Source: Gammaproteobacteria bacterium
GTDB lineage: Bacteria; Pseudomonadota; Gammaproteobacteria; Competibacterales; Competibacteraceae
Assembly: GCA_024234995.1 (NCBI GenBank)
Contig: JACKNF010000001.1
Location: 310,001-374,000 of the forward strand
Direction: 5' to 3'
Length of the DNA: 64,000 nucleotides
The position numbers and the translations under genes were made by a program. Below, one piece after another: positions 35,330 to 44,960 of the stretch (the first letter of the stretch is position 1; each line of letters starts with the position of its first letter). Below the pieces are notes generated by a model. It was not told where the DNA came from. It did not search any database and was given only the letters and a program-made list of their open reading frames with translations.

Positions 35330-36664
35330 TTAATTCCCCGCCGCCGGCGGCAAAGCCGAACGGGCGCGCTGGTAGCCCTCCAGCGTGCGCACCACCGGAT
35401 GGCTGCGCCGCCAGGAGGCATCGTTGTATTCCAGCAGCGCCAGGTTGTAGAGCAGCCGGCGGGTGCACTCGTCGTTGCCGGCGTGAATCTCATCGTTATC
35501 GAGCTTGGCCAGCAGGGCGTAATCGTCCGGTTCCAAAAAGCGGCGGTACTCCGAAGCGAGTTGCTTGATCGCCGACTCGACGGTCACCGCGTCGAGCGTG
35601 TCGTCCTCGGCGAACTCGCAACACAGCTTGAGCAATCGCAGCAGCTCGCGCGGATGGCCCCCGGAATGCTCGACCAGACGGTCGATCTCCGCATCGCTGG
35701 CGAACACCGAGCGGTCGGCCCGCAGCAGCAAAATGTCGCGCATGGCGTTCCAGCCCGCCTCGCAGCGCGCGCTGTCCTTTTCGTACAGCTTGATCATCGG
35801 CAGCACCAGATCCGCGTCCAGCTTGCCGGCAAGGTTACTTTCATACTTGAGCGTGATCGGCGCGGTGTAAACTGCCAGCGCCGTAATCTCCAATAAAAGT
35901 TCCACGTCATAAACGAAAAACCGGCGGGTATCCTCACCGCGCAGTTTGTCGGTGCCGTCGATGAGAAACAGCACGCGCAGCGCCTTATTAGCGTCGGTCA
36001 GGGTCTTTTCAGCCTCTCGTAGCAACCGGTTGAAAGCCGCCGCGAAATCGCCGAAGGTGTTGCGAATCACCCGGCGCAGCGATTCCTTGTAGGTGTGATT
36101 ATTCTTGAATGCCGTGGTGAAGCGGCCCAGCAGTTCCAGCAGATAAGGAACACCACCCTTCGCCGTAAGGCTGGTTTCGATGCCGAGGGTAAGTTCCCTG
36201 GTTTCCTCCTGGCTCAACACCTTGTCGGCAAACCAGTTTTCCAGCTCCCGCAGCGCATCGGCGGGCAGCGCTATCCTTTCGTCACGCAGGCGTTTGAGCA
36301 GCGCGTGCGCCATGGCCATCAGGACATCGGCATATTGCAAGTTATAGCGGTCGAGCAGGGCATTGATGTCCACTTCGACGGTGAAGAATCGCCCTGATCT
36401 GCTGAGATCGTTGACATAGCGGCGCAATTCGGTCGTCTTGCCGCTGCCGATATGGCCGAAGAACAGCACATGCCGCTGCGTGGGTCTGAACAGACGGTCA
36501 TCGTTCGGGGAAAATCCGAATTTTCTTCCAAACCTTTTGAACGTCCGCTCGCTATCCCGTGCGGCTTGGGTGTTGACGTAACGCGGGTCGTTTGGAGCGA
36601 GCGCCTCTTCAACCTCAAGTTTTTGCAAGATTTCGCCAATGTAGCGCGGGGGCTGGTAGTTCAT
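35330..36664 (-). CDS. STAND/AAA_16-like P-loop ATPase
   Basis: This is a 444-residue protein. Walker A is GHIGSGKTTE (about residues 70-79) and Walker B is RVLFLIDGTDKL (230-241), where the usual acidic pair is Asp-Gly. A downstream GGHPRELLRLL motif (335-345) matches the GxP motif of STAND and Orc/Cdc6-like ATPases, and a helical, winged-helix-like end follows. It lacks a sensor or effector domain of its own, which may be supplied by the TPR protein encoded six bases downstream. The ribosome site is weak. It is divergent from the CoA-binding protein gene. A regulatory or defence role is plausible but unproven. Confidence 0.78.
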   Translation of the reverse strand: MNYQPPRYIGEILQKLEVEEALAPNDPRYVNTQAARDSERTFKRFGRKFGFSPNDDRLFRPTQRHVLFFGHIGSGKTTELRRYVNDLSRSGRFFTVEVDINALLDRYNLQYADVLMAMAHALLKRLRDERIALPADALRELENWFADKVLSQEETRELTLGIETSLTAKGGVPYLLELLGRFTTAFKNNHTYKESLRRVIRNTFGDFAAAFNRLLREAEKTLTDANKALRVLFLIDGTDKLRGEDTRRFFVYDVELLLEITALAVYTAPITLKYESNLAGKLDADLVLPMIKLYEKDSARCEAGWNAMRDILLLRADRSVFASDAEIDRLVEHSGGHPRELLRLLKLCCEFAEDDTLDAVTVESAIKQLASEYRRFLEPDDYALLAKLDNDEIHAGNDECTRRLLYNLALLEYNDASWRRSHPVVRTLEGYQRARSALPPAAGN

Positions 36665-36754
36665 GGGAGATCATCGAAACGATTAATGGATTTCAGATTA
36701 TTATACGCGCTTGTTGCATGCCAAGATGTTGGGTCACCCATAGGAAACCCGCCC

Positions 36755-37177
36755 ATGAACCCGCGTTTTATCAATCCATCCATGGAAGAGATCAAGGATC
36801 TGCTTCAACGGATTAAGACCATTGCCGTGGCCGGGCTGTCCGCCTCGCCGGGCCGGCCCAGCCACAGCGTCGCCAAGGCGCTGCAAGACTTCGGTTTTCG
36901 CATCATCCCGGTCAATCCCGCCTTATCGGAAGTGCTGGGCGAAAAGGCTTACCCGAGCCTGCACGACCTCCCGGAACCGGTGGATTTAGTCAATGTGTTC
37001 CGCCAATCGAGCCATGCCGCCGGTCTGGTCGAGGAATGCATTGCCTTGAAGCTGCCAGCTTTATGGCTGCAAGATGGCGTGGTGGATGAAGCAGCGGCGT
37101 GGCGCGCGCGCGCGGCGGGCATCACGGTCGTAATGGATCGCTGTATCTACCGGGATTACGTTCGATGGGTGCGCTGA
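36755..37177 (+). CDS. CoA-binding domain protein (YccU family)
   Basis: This is a 140-residue single-domain Rossmann protein. The nucleotide-binding part KTIAVAGLSASPGRPSHSVA and the later GFRIIPVNPAL and VDLVNVFRQ match the small CoA-binding family that includes YccU. The start at 36755 has an AGGAAA site; upstream in-frame codons overlap the divergent ATPase gene. The molecular role is not defined. It may share a transcript with the following gene, 70 bp away. Confidence 0.9.
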   Translation: MNPRFINPSMEEIKDLLQRIKTIAVAGLSASPGRPSHSVAKALQDFGFRIIPVNPALSEVLGEKAYPSLHDLPEPVDLVNVFRQSSHAAGLVEECIALKLPALWLQDGVVDEAAAWRARAAGITVVMDRCIYRDYVRWVR

Positions 37178-37247
37178 ATCGATTTCACAACCCTGTCATC
37201 TTCGTTCTTGATAACCCTGCCCCTGTACTTTCAATCTCACGCTTAAC

Positions 37248-38795
37248 ATGACCGAAAAACTCACCGAACACCCCGTCCAGCACCGCTTAAAGCTGCGGAA
37301 TCTACGCCTGTCCGATTATGGCGACGTGCAGGAAATCATGGAAATGGTCTACCCCAACATGGACGGGGCCTGGAGCCGCGAGCAGTTCGCCTCGCAGATC
37401 GCCCGCTTTCCAGAAGGACAGGTCTGCATTGAGGATAATGGCAAGGTCGTCGCGGCGACCATCAGCCTGATCGTCGATTATGGCCGTTACGGCGACCGCC
37501 ATACCTACTGGCAGATCATCGGCGATGGTTATCTCACCACGCATGACCCCAATGGCGACACGTTGTACGGCGTCGATGTCTTCGTGCATCCTGACTACCG
37601 CGATATGCGGCTAGGCCGGCGGCTGTACGACGCCCGTAAGGAACTGTGCGAGAAACTGAATCTGCGCGCGGTGATCGTCGGTGGCCGGATTCCTGGTTAC
37701 GGCCAGTACGCGCACAATATGACCCCGCAGCAGTATGTGGAACAAGTCCGGGCCAAGGAGCTGGTGGACCCTATTCTCACTTTTCAGTTAGCCAACGATT
37801 TTCATGTCCGCAAAATTGTGACGGGCTACCTGCCGGACGATGATGAATCCAGGGCCTACGCGGTGCTGCTGGAATGGCTGAATATCTATTATGAGGATAA
37901 GGAGATCCTGATTGGCGGGCGCAAGTCAGTGGTGCGGGTCGGTGCTGTGCAATGGCAGATGCGCCAGATTTCCTCGCTGGAGGATATTTTGCAGCAGGTT
38001 GAGTACTTTGTAGACGCAGTAGCCGGTTACAAGACGGATATCGTGCTGTTCCCGGAATTTTTCAACGGTCCCTTGATGGCGCTGTTCCATCAACACAATA
38101 CCGCTGAAGCGGTGCGGCAACTGGCCGAGTACACCGAGCCTCTGCGTGAAGCCATACTGCAAATGGCGATTGCCTACAATGTCAATATCATTGCGGGCAG
38201 CATGCCGGAATACGGCGATGGGGTGTTATACAATGCAGCTTACTTGTGCCGCCGCGATGGGACATGGGATAAACAATCCAAGTTGCATATTACGCCCGAC
38301 GAACGAGCCTATTGGGGTTTGCAGGGCGGCGACTCGCTCCAGGTGTTCGAATTGGATGTCGGCAAAGTCGGTATTCTGATCTGCTACGATGTTGAATTTC
38401 CTGAATTGCCGCGCCTGCTGGCGGATCAAGGGATGCAGATCCTGTTCGTACCGTTCTGGACCGACACCAAGAACGCCTACTTGCGGGTGCGGCGCTGTGC
38501 CCAGGCCAGGGCCATTGAGAATGAATGCTATGTGGTGATTTCCGGCAGCGTTGGCAACCTGCCGAAAGTGGAAAACATGGACATGCAATATGCCCAAGCA
38601 GCGGTGTTCACGCCGTCTGATTTCGCATTTCCACATGATGCCATTGCCGCTGAGGCCACGCCGAACACCGAGATGACACTGATCGTCGATCTGGACCTGG
38701 ATAACATTAAGGAATTGCGCGTGCATGGCAGTGTGCGCAACTTCCGCGACCGGCGGCTGGATCTGTACAAGATCGCTTGGACGGGCCGGGGTTAA
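37248..38795 (+). CDS. GNAT acetyltransferase-carbon-nitrogen hydrolase fusion
   Basis: This is a 515-residue two-domain protein. Residues about 15-220 form a GNAT acetyltransferase with the acetyl-CoA loop HPDYRDMRLGRRLYDAR. Residues about 225-510 form a nitrilase-superfamily amidase with the Glu-Lys-Cys triad in LFPEFFNG, SKLHITPDE and ICYDVEFPE. The same fusion is widespread in proteobacteria; its substrate is not known. No good ribosome site is seen before the ATG. Confidence 0.93.
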   Translation: MTEKLTEHPVQHRLKLRNLRLSDYGDVQEIMEMVYPNMDGAWSREQFASQIARFPEGQVCIEDNGKVVAATISLIVDYGRYGDRHTYWQIIGDGYLTTHDPNGDTLYGVDVFVHPDYRDMRLGRRLYDARKELCEKLNLRAVIVGGRIPGYGQYAHNMTPQQYVEQVRAKELVDPILTFQLANDFHVRKIVTGYLPDDDESRAYAVLLEWLNIYYEDKEILIGGRKSVVRVGAVQWQMRQISSLEDILQQVEYFVDAVAGYKTDIVLFPEFFNGPLMALFHQHNTAEAVRQLAEYTEPLREAILQMAIAYNVNIIAGSMPEYGDGVLYNAAYLCRRDGTWDKQSKLHITPDERAYWGLQGGDSLQVFELDVGKVGILICYDVEFPELPRLLADQGMQILFVPFWTDTKNAYLRVRRCAQARAIENECYVVISGSVGNLPKVENMDMQYAQAAVFTPSDFAFPHDAIAAEATPNTEMTLIVDLDLDNIKELRVHGSVRNFRDRRLDLYKIAWTGRG

Positions 38796-38987
38796 AAATT
38801 CCACACAACCGGTTGATTCGTCAGCTACCTTGTAGATCACTGCTGGATAGATTGACGAAAGCCGTTCACGTTATAGACTTAACGTTCATAAATTCCTGAA
38901 CCGGACTTACGTCAGACGCCTGCAAGCGGCTGCCCGTCTCTGGCCACAGATATCACAACTTTTACCCACCTAAGGAGAACCCCTGCT

Positions 38988-40925
<1,938 letters not shown>

Positions 40926-40954
40926 TGGTGTAAGCATTTCCCCTTGCTCAAAAT

Positions 40955-40978
40955 ACCCTTCTCCTTGCCGGGAAGGGT
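40955..40978. repeat. Palindromic intergenic repeat after acs
   Basis: ACCCTTC (40955-40961) pairs with GAAGGGT (40972-40978), with a CC/GG extension inside, and is followed by TGGAGGGAGGG. The pattern matches the other pyrimidine/purine-arm elements in this window. Confidence 0.55.
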
Positions 40979-41010
40979 TGGAGGGAGGGATGCGAGCGGT
41001 TACCATTTTG

Positions 41011-41045
41011 AACCCGGCGGCCTTTAGGAAGCCGGGTTTTTTTAT
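41011..41045 (+). terminator. Rho-independent terminator of acs
   Basis: AACCCGGC (41011-41018) pairs with GCCGGGTT (41031-41038) and the stem runs into a T-tract ending at 41043. It lies about 85 bp after the acs stop. Confidence 0.85.
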
Positions 41046-41061
41046 TTCATGGAATGCATCC

Positions 41062-41307
41062 ATGCAACGCAGCAATTTTCTGGCTTTTCTGGTTTCGCTG
41101 GTGATTACCGGCCTGCTGATTTGGGGACTGGTGTATTTCATCAATACCTGGTGGGAACGGTTGCCCAAGACCATTGCCCTGACAATCTGTATCTTGCTGG
41201 CAGTGATGGTGATCGGCTACCCTATCTATGCCTTGGCGCGTTGGTCGGATCGCTATCTCGCACAGGTCAAGGAACAGCAGAAGCAGAATCGCTCAGACGG
41301 CACATGA
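41062..41307 (+). CDS. Small inner-membrane protein, function unknown
   Basis: This 81-residue protein starts MQRSNFLAF and has two hydrophobic helices (about residues 6-27 and 36-57), then a basic and Gln-rich tail. The start at 41062 is chosen because an upstream in-frame ATG lies before the acs terminator and would put the hairpin inside the coding sequence. It precedes the MtfA-like gene by 28 bp and may be co-transcribed with it. No family is recognised. Confidence 0.65.
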   Translation: MQRSNFLAFLVSLVITGLLIWGLVYFINTWWERLPKTIALTICILLAVMVIGYPIYALARWSDRYLAQVKEQQKQNRSDGT

Positions 41308-41335
41308 CGCCCCCACCTGCGGGTTTGGATGGCAA

Positions 41336-42121
41336 ATGCTCAGTGTATTGCGCAACTGGCGGCGGCGGCGCTGGTTGCAACATGCCCGTCTTTCCGAGGT
41401 GGAATGGCAAGCTACGGTTAACCGCCTGCCGGTGCTGAAAAGATTAAATGCTATTGAACGTGAGCGATTGCGCGATTTGGCAACGCTGTTCCTGCATGAG
41501 AAAGCATTGGATTTGGCCGGCGGGTTGGAAGAGACGCCGGAGATGGGACTGCTCATCGCCGCTCAAGCCTGTCTGCCGGTTCTCAATCTCGGATTGGATT
41601 ATTACCAGGGCTGGAGTTCGCTGATTCTCTACCCGGAAGGGTTCCTCACTCATCATGAGTACACTGATTCGAGTGGCCTGGTGCATCGCTTTCATCGGCC
41701 GCTGATAGGCGAAGCCTGGGAACGGGGGCCGGTGATCCTGTCTTGGGCCGATATCATCGATTCGCTGGATCGGCCAGGACTCAATGTGGTGATTCACGAA
41801 ATGGCCCACAAGCTGGATATGCTGACCGGCCCGGTGAACGGCCTGCCACCCCTTCACCAAGGGATGCCGGTACGAAACTGGAGCCGGGACTTTAACGAAG
41901 CCTACCAGCGGCTATGCCAGGATGTGGACCGGGGGCAACCAACGGCATTGGACCCTTACGCCGCCGAAAATCCTGGCGAGTTCTTCGCCGTGCTCAGCGA
42001 AACCTTCTTTGAAACACCAGAACGGGTAAGCGGAACTTATCCTCAGGTTTACGAGCAACTCAAGGCGTTTTATCGGCAAGATCCGTTGAACCGCCCGCCT
42101 ATCTGCACGATATCCAGTTGA
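41336..42121 (+). CDS. MtfA-type (M90) zinc metallopeptidase
   Basis: This is a 261-residue cytoplasmic protein with the zinc motif VVIHEMAHKLDMLTG and a distant Glu in NPGEFFAVLSETFF, as in E. coli MtfA. MtfA binds the repressor Mlc and so affects glucose phosphotransferase expression; whether that role holds here is unknown. The start at 41336 (MLSVLRNWRRRRWL) fits the family and has a GGATGG site. Confidence 0.92.
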   Translation: MLSVLRNWRRRRWLQHARLSEVEWQATVNRLPVLKRLNAIERERLRDLATLFLHEKALDLAGGLEETPEMGLLIAAQACLPVLNLGLDYYQGWSSLILYPEGFLTHHEYTDSSGLVHRFHRPLIGEAWERGPVILSWADIIDSLDRPGLNVVIHEMAHKLDMLTGPVNGLPPLHQGMPVRNWSRDFNEAYQRLCQDVDRGQPTALDPYAAENPGEFFAVLSETFFETPERVSGTYPQVYEQLKAFYRQDPLNRPPICTISS

Positions 42122-42128
42122 ATATACT

Positions 42129-42161
42129 GCGTTCCTGAATGCTTAATCATTACAGGAACGC
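42129..42161. terminator. Hairpin after the MtfA-like gene
   Basis: A perfect 9-bp stem (GCGTTCCTG, CAGGAACGC) with an inner AATG/CATT pairing lies within 10 bp of the stop. It has no T-run, so termination efficiency is uncertain. Confidence 0.55.
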
Positions 42162-42206
42162 GCTAGATACTGTTATTTTGGCATGCAATGCGGGCTGCTT
42201 ATTGTA

Positions 42207-42226
42207 ATATTAGATTATGCTAATAT
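42207..42226. promoter_or_regulatory. Dyad-symmetric site upstream of the TehA/SLAC1 gene
   Basis: ATATTAG (42207-42213) and CTAATAT (42220-42226) form a perfect 7-bp inverted repeat over six bases, in an AT-rich region about 45 bp before the ATG at 42272. The position suits an operator or a promoter-overlapping regulator site; the regulator is unknown. Confidence 0.45.
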
Positions 42227-42271
42227 GTTTATTGAACTGCATTCTATCTTCAGTGGCATAAGGTTTATGAT

Positions 42272-43279
42272 ATGAGTACCATCATTCCAGCATCATCCGC
42301 GTCTACGGCACCCCTTGGTCAGGAGTCTGCTAGTCACCGTCTTGAACACTTTCCTATTGCGATCTTTTCAATCGTCATGGGCACTGCGGGCCTGGCGCTG
42401 GCCTGGCAAAAGGCCCATCTGGTTCTAGGAACGCCGCTGATTATCGGTGCTGCCCTGCGTGGAACAGTCAGCGCTCTGTTCGTCGTCTTGTTGATTGTCT
42501 ATGGCCTGAAAGCGCTACGCTATCCACAGGCGGTGGGTATGGAAATGCGTCATCCGGTCCGTATCAACTTCTTTCCCACGGTGTCGATTTCCCTGTTGTT
42601 GCTGGCTATCGCCTATCTGGAATCGGCGCCTGAAGCTGCATTCTGGTTGTGGAGCGCGGGCGCTCTTCTGCATCTGGGATTGACGCTCGCTATCTTCGGC
42701 AGCTGGCTTCACCATACCCATTACGACGTCAAACACGCCAACCCCGCTTGGTTTATTCCTGTAGTCGGTAACATCATCATCCCTATCGCCGGGATACACT
42801 TGGCTTCGCCGGAGCTGTCCTGGTTCTTTTTCAGCATCGGCCTGGTGTTCTGGATCGTGCTGCTGACGATCGTGCTGTACCGGCTGTTCTTTCATGAGCC
42901 GCTGCCAGTGCGGTTAGCACCGACGCTGTTTATTTTGCTGGCCCCGCCCTCGGTCGGCTTCATCGCCTATTTGGGCCTGACCGGCGAACTGGATGCCTTT
43001 GCCCGCATCTTGTACTACACCGCGCTGTTTCTGGCGCTGCTCTTAGCCAGCAACGCCGTGCGCTTTTTACGCCTGCCGTTCTTCATCTCCGCCTGGGCCT
43101 ATTCCTTCCCGCTGGCGGCGTTGACTCTAGCGACCTTGATCATGAGCGCGCGCCTGCCCGGTCCGTTGTTTGATGCCATGGCGACCGGTTTGCTAGCCTT
43201 GCTCTCGCTGGTTGTCGCGGTTTTGGCGTTGCGCACGGTCATCGCCGTTCAGCGCCGGGAAATCTGCATACCGGAATAA
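42272..43279 (+). CDS. TehA/SLAC1-family anion channel-like membrane protein
   Basis: This is a 335-residue protein with ten hydrophobic helices. The N-terminal FPIAIFSIVMGTAGLALAW and the central NPAWFIPVVGNIIIPIAG are typical of the tellurite-resistance/dicarboxylate transporter (TDT) family. Relatives conduct anions; TehA confers tellurite resistance only when overexpressed. The transported species is not known. The ribosome site is weak. It stands alone behind a dyad-symmetric site. Confidence 0.9.
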   Translation: MSTIIPASSASTAPLGQESASHRLEHFPIAIFSIVMGTAGLALAWQKAHLVLGTPLIIGAALRGTVSALFVVLLIVYGLKALRYPQAVGMEMRHPVRINFFPTVSISLLLLAIAYLESAPEAAFWLWSAGALLHLGLTLAIFGSWLHHTHYDVKHANPAWFIPVVGNIIIPIAGIHLASPELSWFFFSIGLVFWIVLLTIVLYRLFFHEPLPVRLAPTLFILLAPPSVGFIAYLGLTGELDAFARILYYTALFLALLLASNAVRFLRLPFFISAWAYSFPLAALTLATLIMSARLPGPLFDAMATGLLALLSLVVAVLALRTVIAVQRREICIPE

Positions 43280-43348
43280 CGGGTTGTCGGCGGCGGCGCA
43301 CCGTTTTCAGCTACACTCTTTTCCATCCTATTCGGAGGAGAGTGACCC

Positions 43349-44224
43349 ATGCGTTGGCGTGATCTTAGGCGTAGCAGCAACATAGAAGACCGGCGCGATG
43401 AAGCGCCTTCCGCTCGCGGCGGGCTGGGGGGCGGCGTCAAGCTCAGCGGCGGCGGTTTGCTGCTGGTGCTGGTGGCTAGCTTGATTTTCGGATTCAATCC
43501 TACGGAAGTGCTGAATCTGCTGAGCGGCGGGCCGGCCGTTTCAACATCTCAGCAGACCCGTCCGCATCAAGCGCCGTCCCCAGGCGACCCTATGGCGGAT
43601 TTTGTCAGTGCTGTTCTAGGCGATACTGAGGATGTGTGGAGCCAATGGTTCCGGACCCAAGGAGGCCGCTACCAGCAGCCCCGATTGGTGCTGTTTCGTG
43701 ATGCCGTACAGTCAGCCTGCGGGTTTGCCAGCGCCGCAGTTGGTCCCTTCTACTGCCCAGGCGACCAGCAGGTTTACCTGGATCTGTCCTTCTTCCAAGA
43801 GCTATCTCAGCGCTTCGGCGCGCCGGGCGACTTCGCCCGCGCCTACGTGATCGCCCATGAAATCGGTCATCACATCCAAAATTTGACCGGCATTTCCGGC
43901 AAAGTGCAGGCACAACGGCAGCAACTGCCCGAAGCGCAGGCCAACGCCTTATCGGTGCTTGTGGAATTGCAAGCAGATTGCCTGGCGGGGGTTTGGGGTC
44001 ATCACGCTCAACAACGCGGCGTACTGGAGCCGGGGGATGTCGAAGCGGCATTGCAAGCCGCTACCGCGATCGGCGATGACCGCCTCCAGCAGCAAGCCCG
44101 TGGTTATGTCACACCGGATTCCTTCACCCACGGCACGTCCCAGCAACGGGTGCAGTGGTTCAATCGAGGCTTGAAAACCGGCAATGTCAGTGAGTGCAAT
44201 ACATTCACTGCGCAGCGCCTCTGA
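43349..44224 (+). CDS. Neutral zinc metallopeptidase (YpfJ family)
   Basis: This is a 291-residue membrane-anchored protein. One hydrophobic segment (about residues 38-55) follows a Gly-rich stretch, and a large periplasmic domain carries the zinc motif YVIAHEIGHHIQNLTG and the later Glu/Asp region LVELQADCLAGVWGHH. This is the layout of the YpfJ/neutral zinc metallopeptidase family of unknown substrate. A strong CGGAGGAGAG site precedes the ATG. The creB gene follows 17 bp later on the same strand. Confidence 0.93.
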   Translation: MRWRDLRRSSNIEDRRDEAPSARGGLGGGVKLSGGGLLLVLVASLIFGFNPTEVLNLLSGGPAVSTSQQTRPHQAPSPGDPMADFVSAVLGDTEDVWSQWFRTQGGRYQQPRLVLFRDAVQSACGFASAAVGPFYCPGDQQVYLDLSFFQELSQRFGAPGDFARAYVIAHEIGHHIQNLTGISGKVQAQRQQLPEAQANALSVLVELQADCLAGVWGHHAQQRGVLEPGDVEAALQAATAIGDDRLQQQARGYVTPDSFTHGTSQQRVQWFNRGLKTGNVSECNTFTAQRL

Positions 44225-44241
44225 GCGGGTTTTCATGCGCC

Positions 44242-44952
44242 ATGATTGCCCGCATCCTGCTGGTTGAGGATGAGCCGTCCATTGCGGATGTTGTCGAATT
44301 TGCGCTGACCAGCGAAGGATTTCAGGTCGCTTGGCGAACGCTGGTCTGCGAAGCGGAGGTTGAATTAGCGGCTGCGCCCTTTGATTTGCTGATTCTCGAC
44401 CTTGGACTGCCAGATGGCTCCGGGCTGGAGCTGCTCAAGCGATTGCGGCGCAACTCAGAACTTCCGGTGCTGATTCTGTCCGCCCGTAACGCCGAGCTGG
44501 ACCGGGTGCTGGGTCTGGAGCTGGGGGCTGACGATTACGTCACCAAGCCGTTCAGTCCCCGCGAACTGGCGGCGCGGGTCAAGGCGATTCTCAAACGCAC
44601 GGCCCGCCTTGCGCCGGTCCTTGATGATGCCAGCCTTGCCCCGCAGGTCAGCGATACCTGGTTTCAAATCGATGAAGTTCGCGCCGCTATTCGATTCCAA
44701 AACCATCTTTTGGATCTGACCCGCTACGAGTATTTGATTCTCAAGACGCTGCTGGCCCAACCAGAGCGGGTCTTTTCCCGCGCGCAGCTGATGGACCAGG
44801 TCTGGCCCGATCCGGCGGCCAGTTTCGAGCGCAGCGTGGATACGCATATTAAAACCCTGCGAGCCAAGCTCCGGGATATTGATACCATGCTTGATCCGAT
44901 TCGTACCCATCGCGGTTTGGGCTACTCGGTGCGGGTTCGCCGCGGCTCTTGA
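44242..44952 (+). CDS. creB: Response regulator CreB
   Basis: This is a 236-residue OmpR-type regulator. The receiver has the acidic pair in LLVEDEPSIADV, phosphoacceptor Asp in LLILDLGLPDGSG, and Lys in YVTKPFSPREL. The winged-helix end (LTRYEYLILKTLLAQPERVFSR) binds DNA. In E. coli, CreBC responds to growth on fermentable carbon sources and to penicillin-binding protein 4 inhibition. The name is based on the CreC-like partner next to it. The start at 44242 fits the family. Confidence 0.9.
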   Translation: MIARILLVEDEPSIADVVEFALTSEGFQVAWRTLVCEAEVELAAAPFDLLILDLGLPDGSGLELLKRLRRNSELPVLILSARNAELDRVLGLELGADDYVTKPFSPRELAARVKAILKRTARLAPVLDDASLAPQVSDTWFQIDEVRAAIRFQNHLLDLTRYEYLILKTLLAQPERVFSRAQLMDQVWPDPAASFERSVDTHIKTLRAKLRDIDTMLDPIRTHRGLGYSVRVRRGS

Positions 44953-44960
44953 ATCACGCT

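Noticed and set aside
34293..35468. Long minus-strand open frame of 391 codons overlapping the TPR gene
   Set aside because: It is Arg/Ala/Gly-rich, has no recognisable domain and exists because the GC-rich TPR gene leaves a second frame open.
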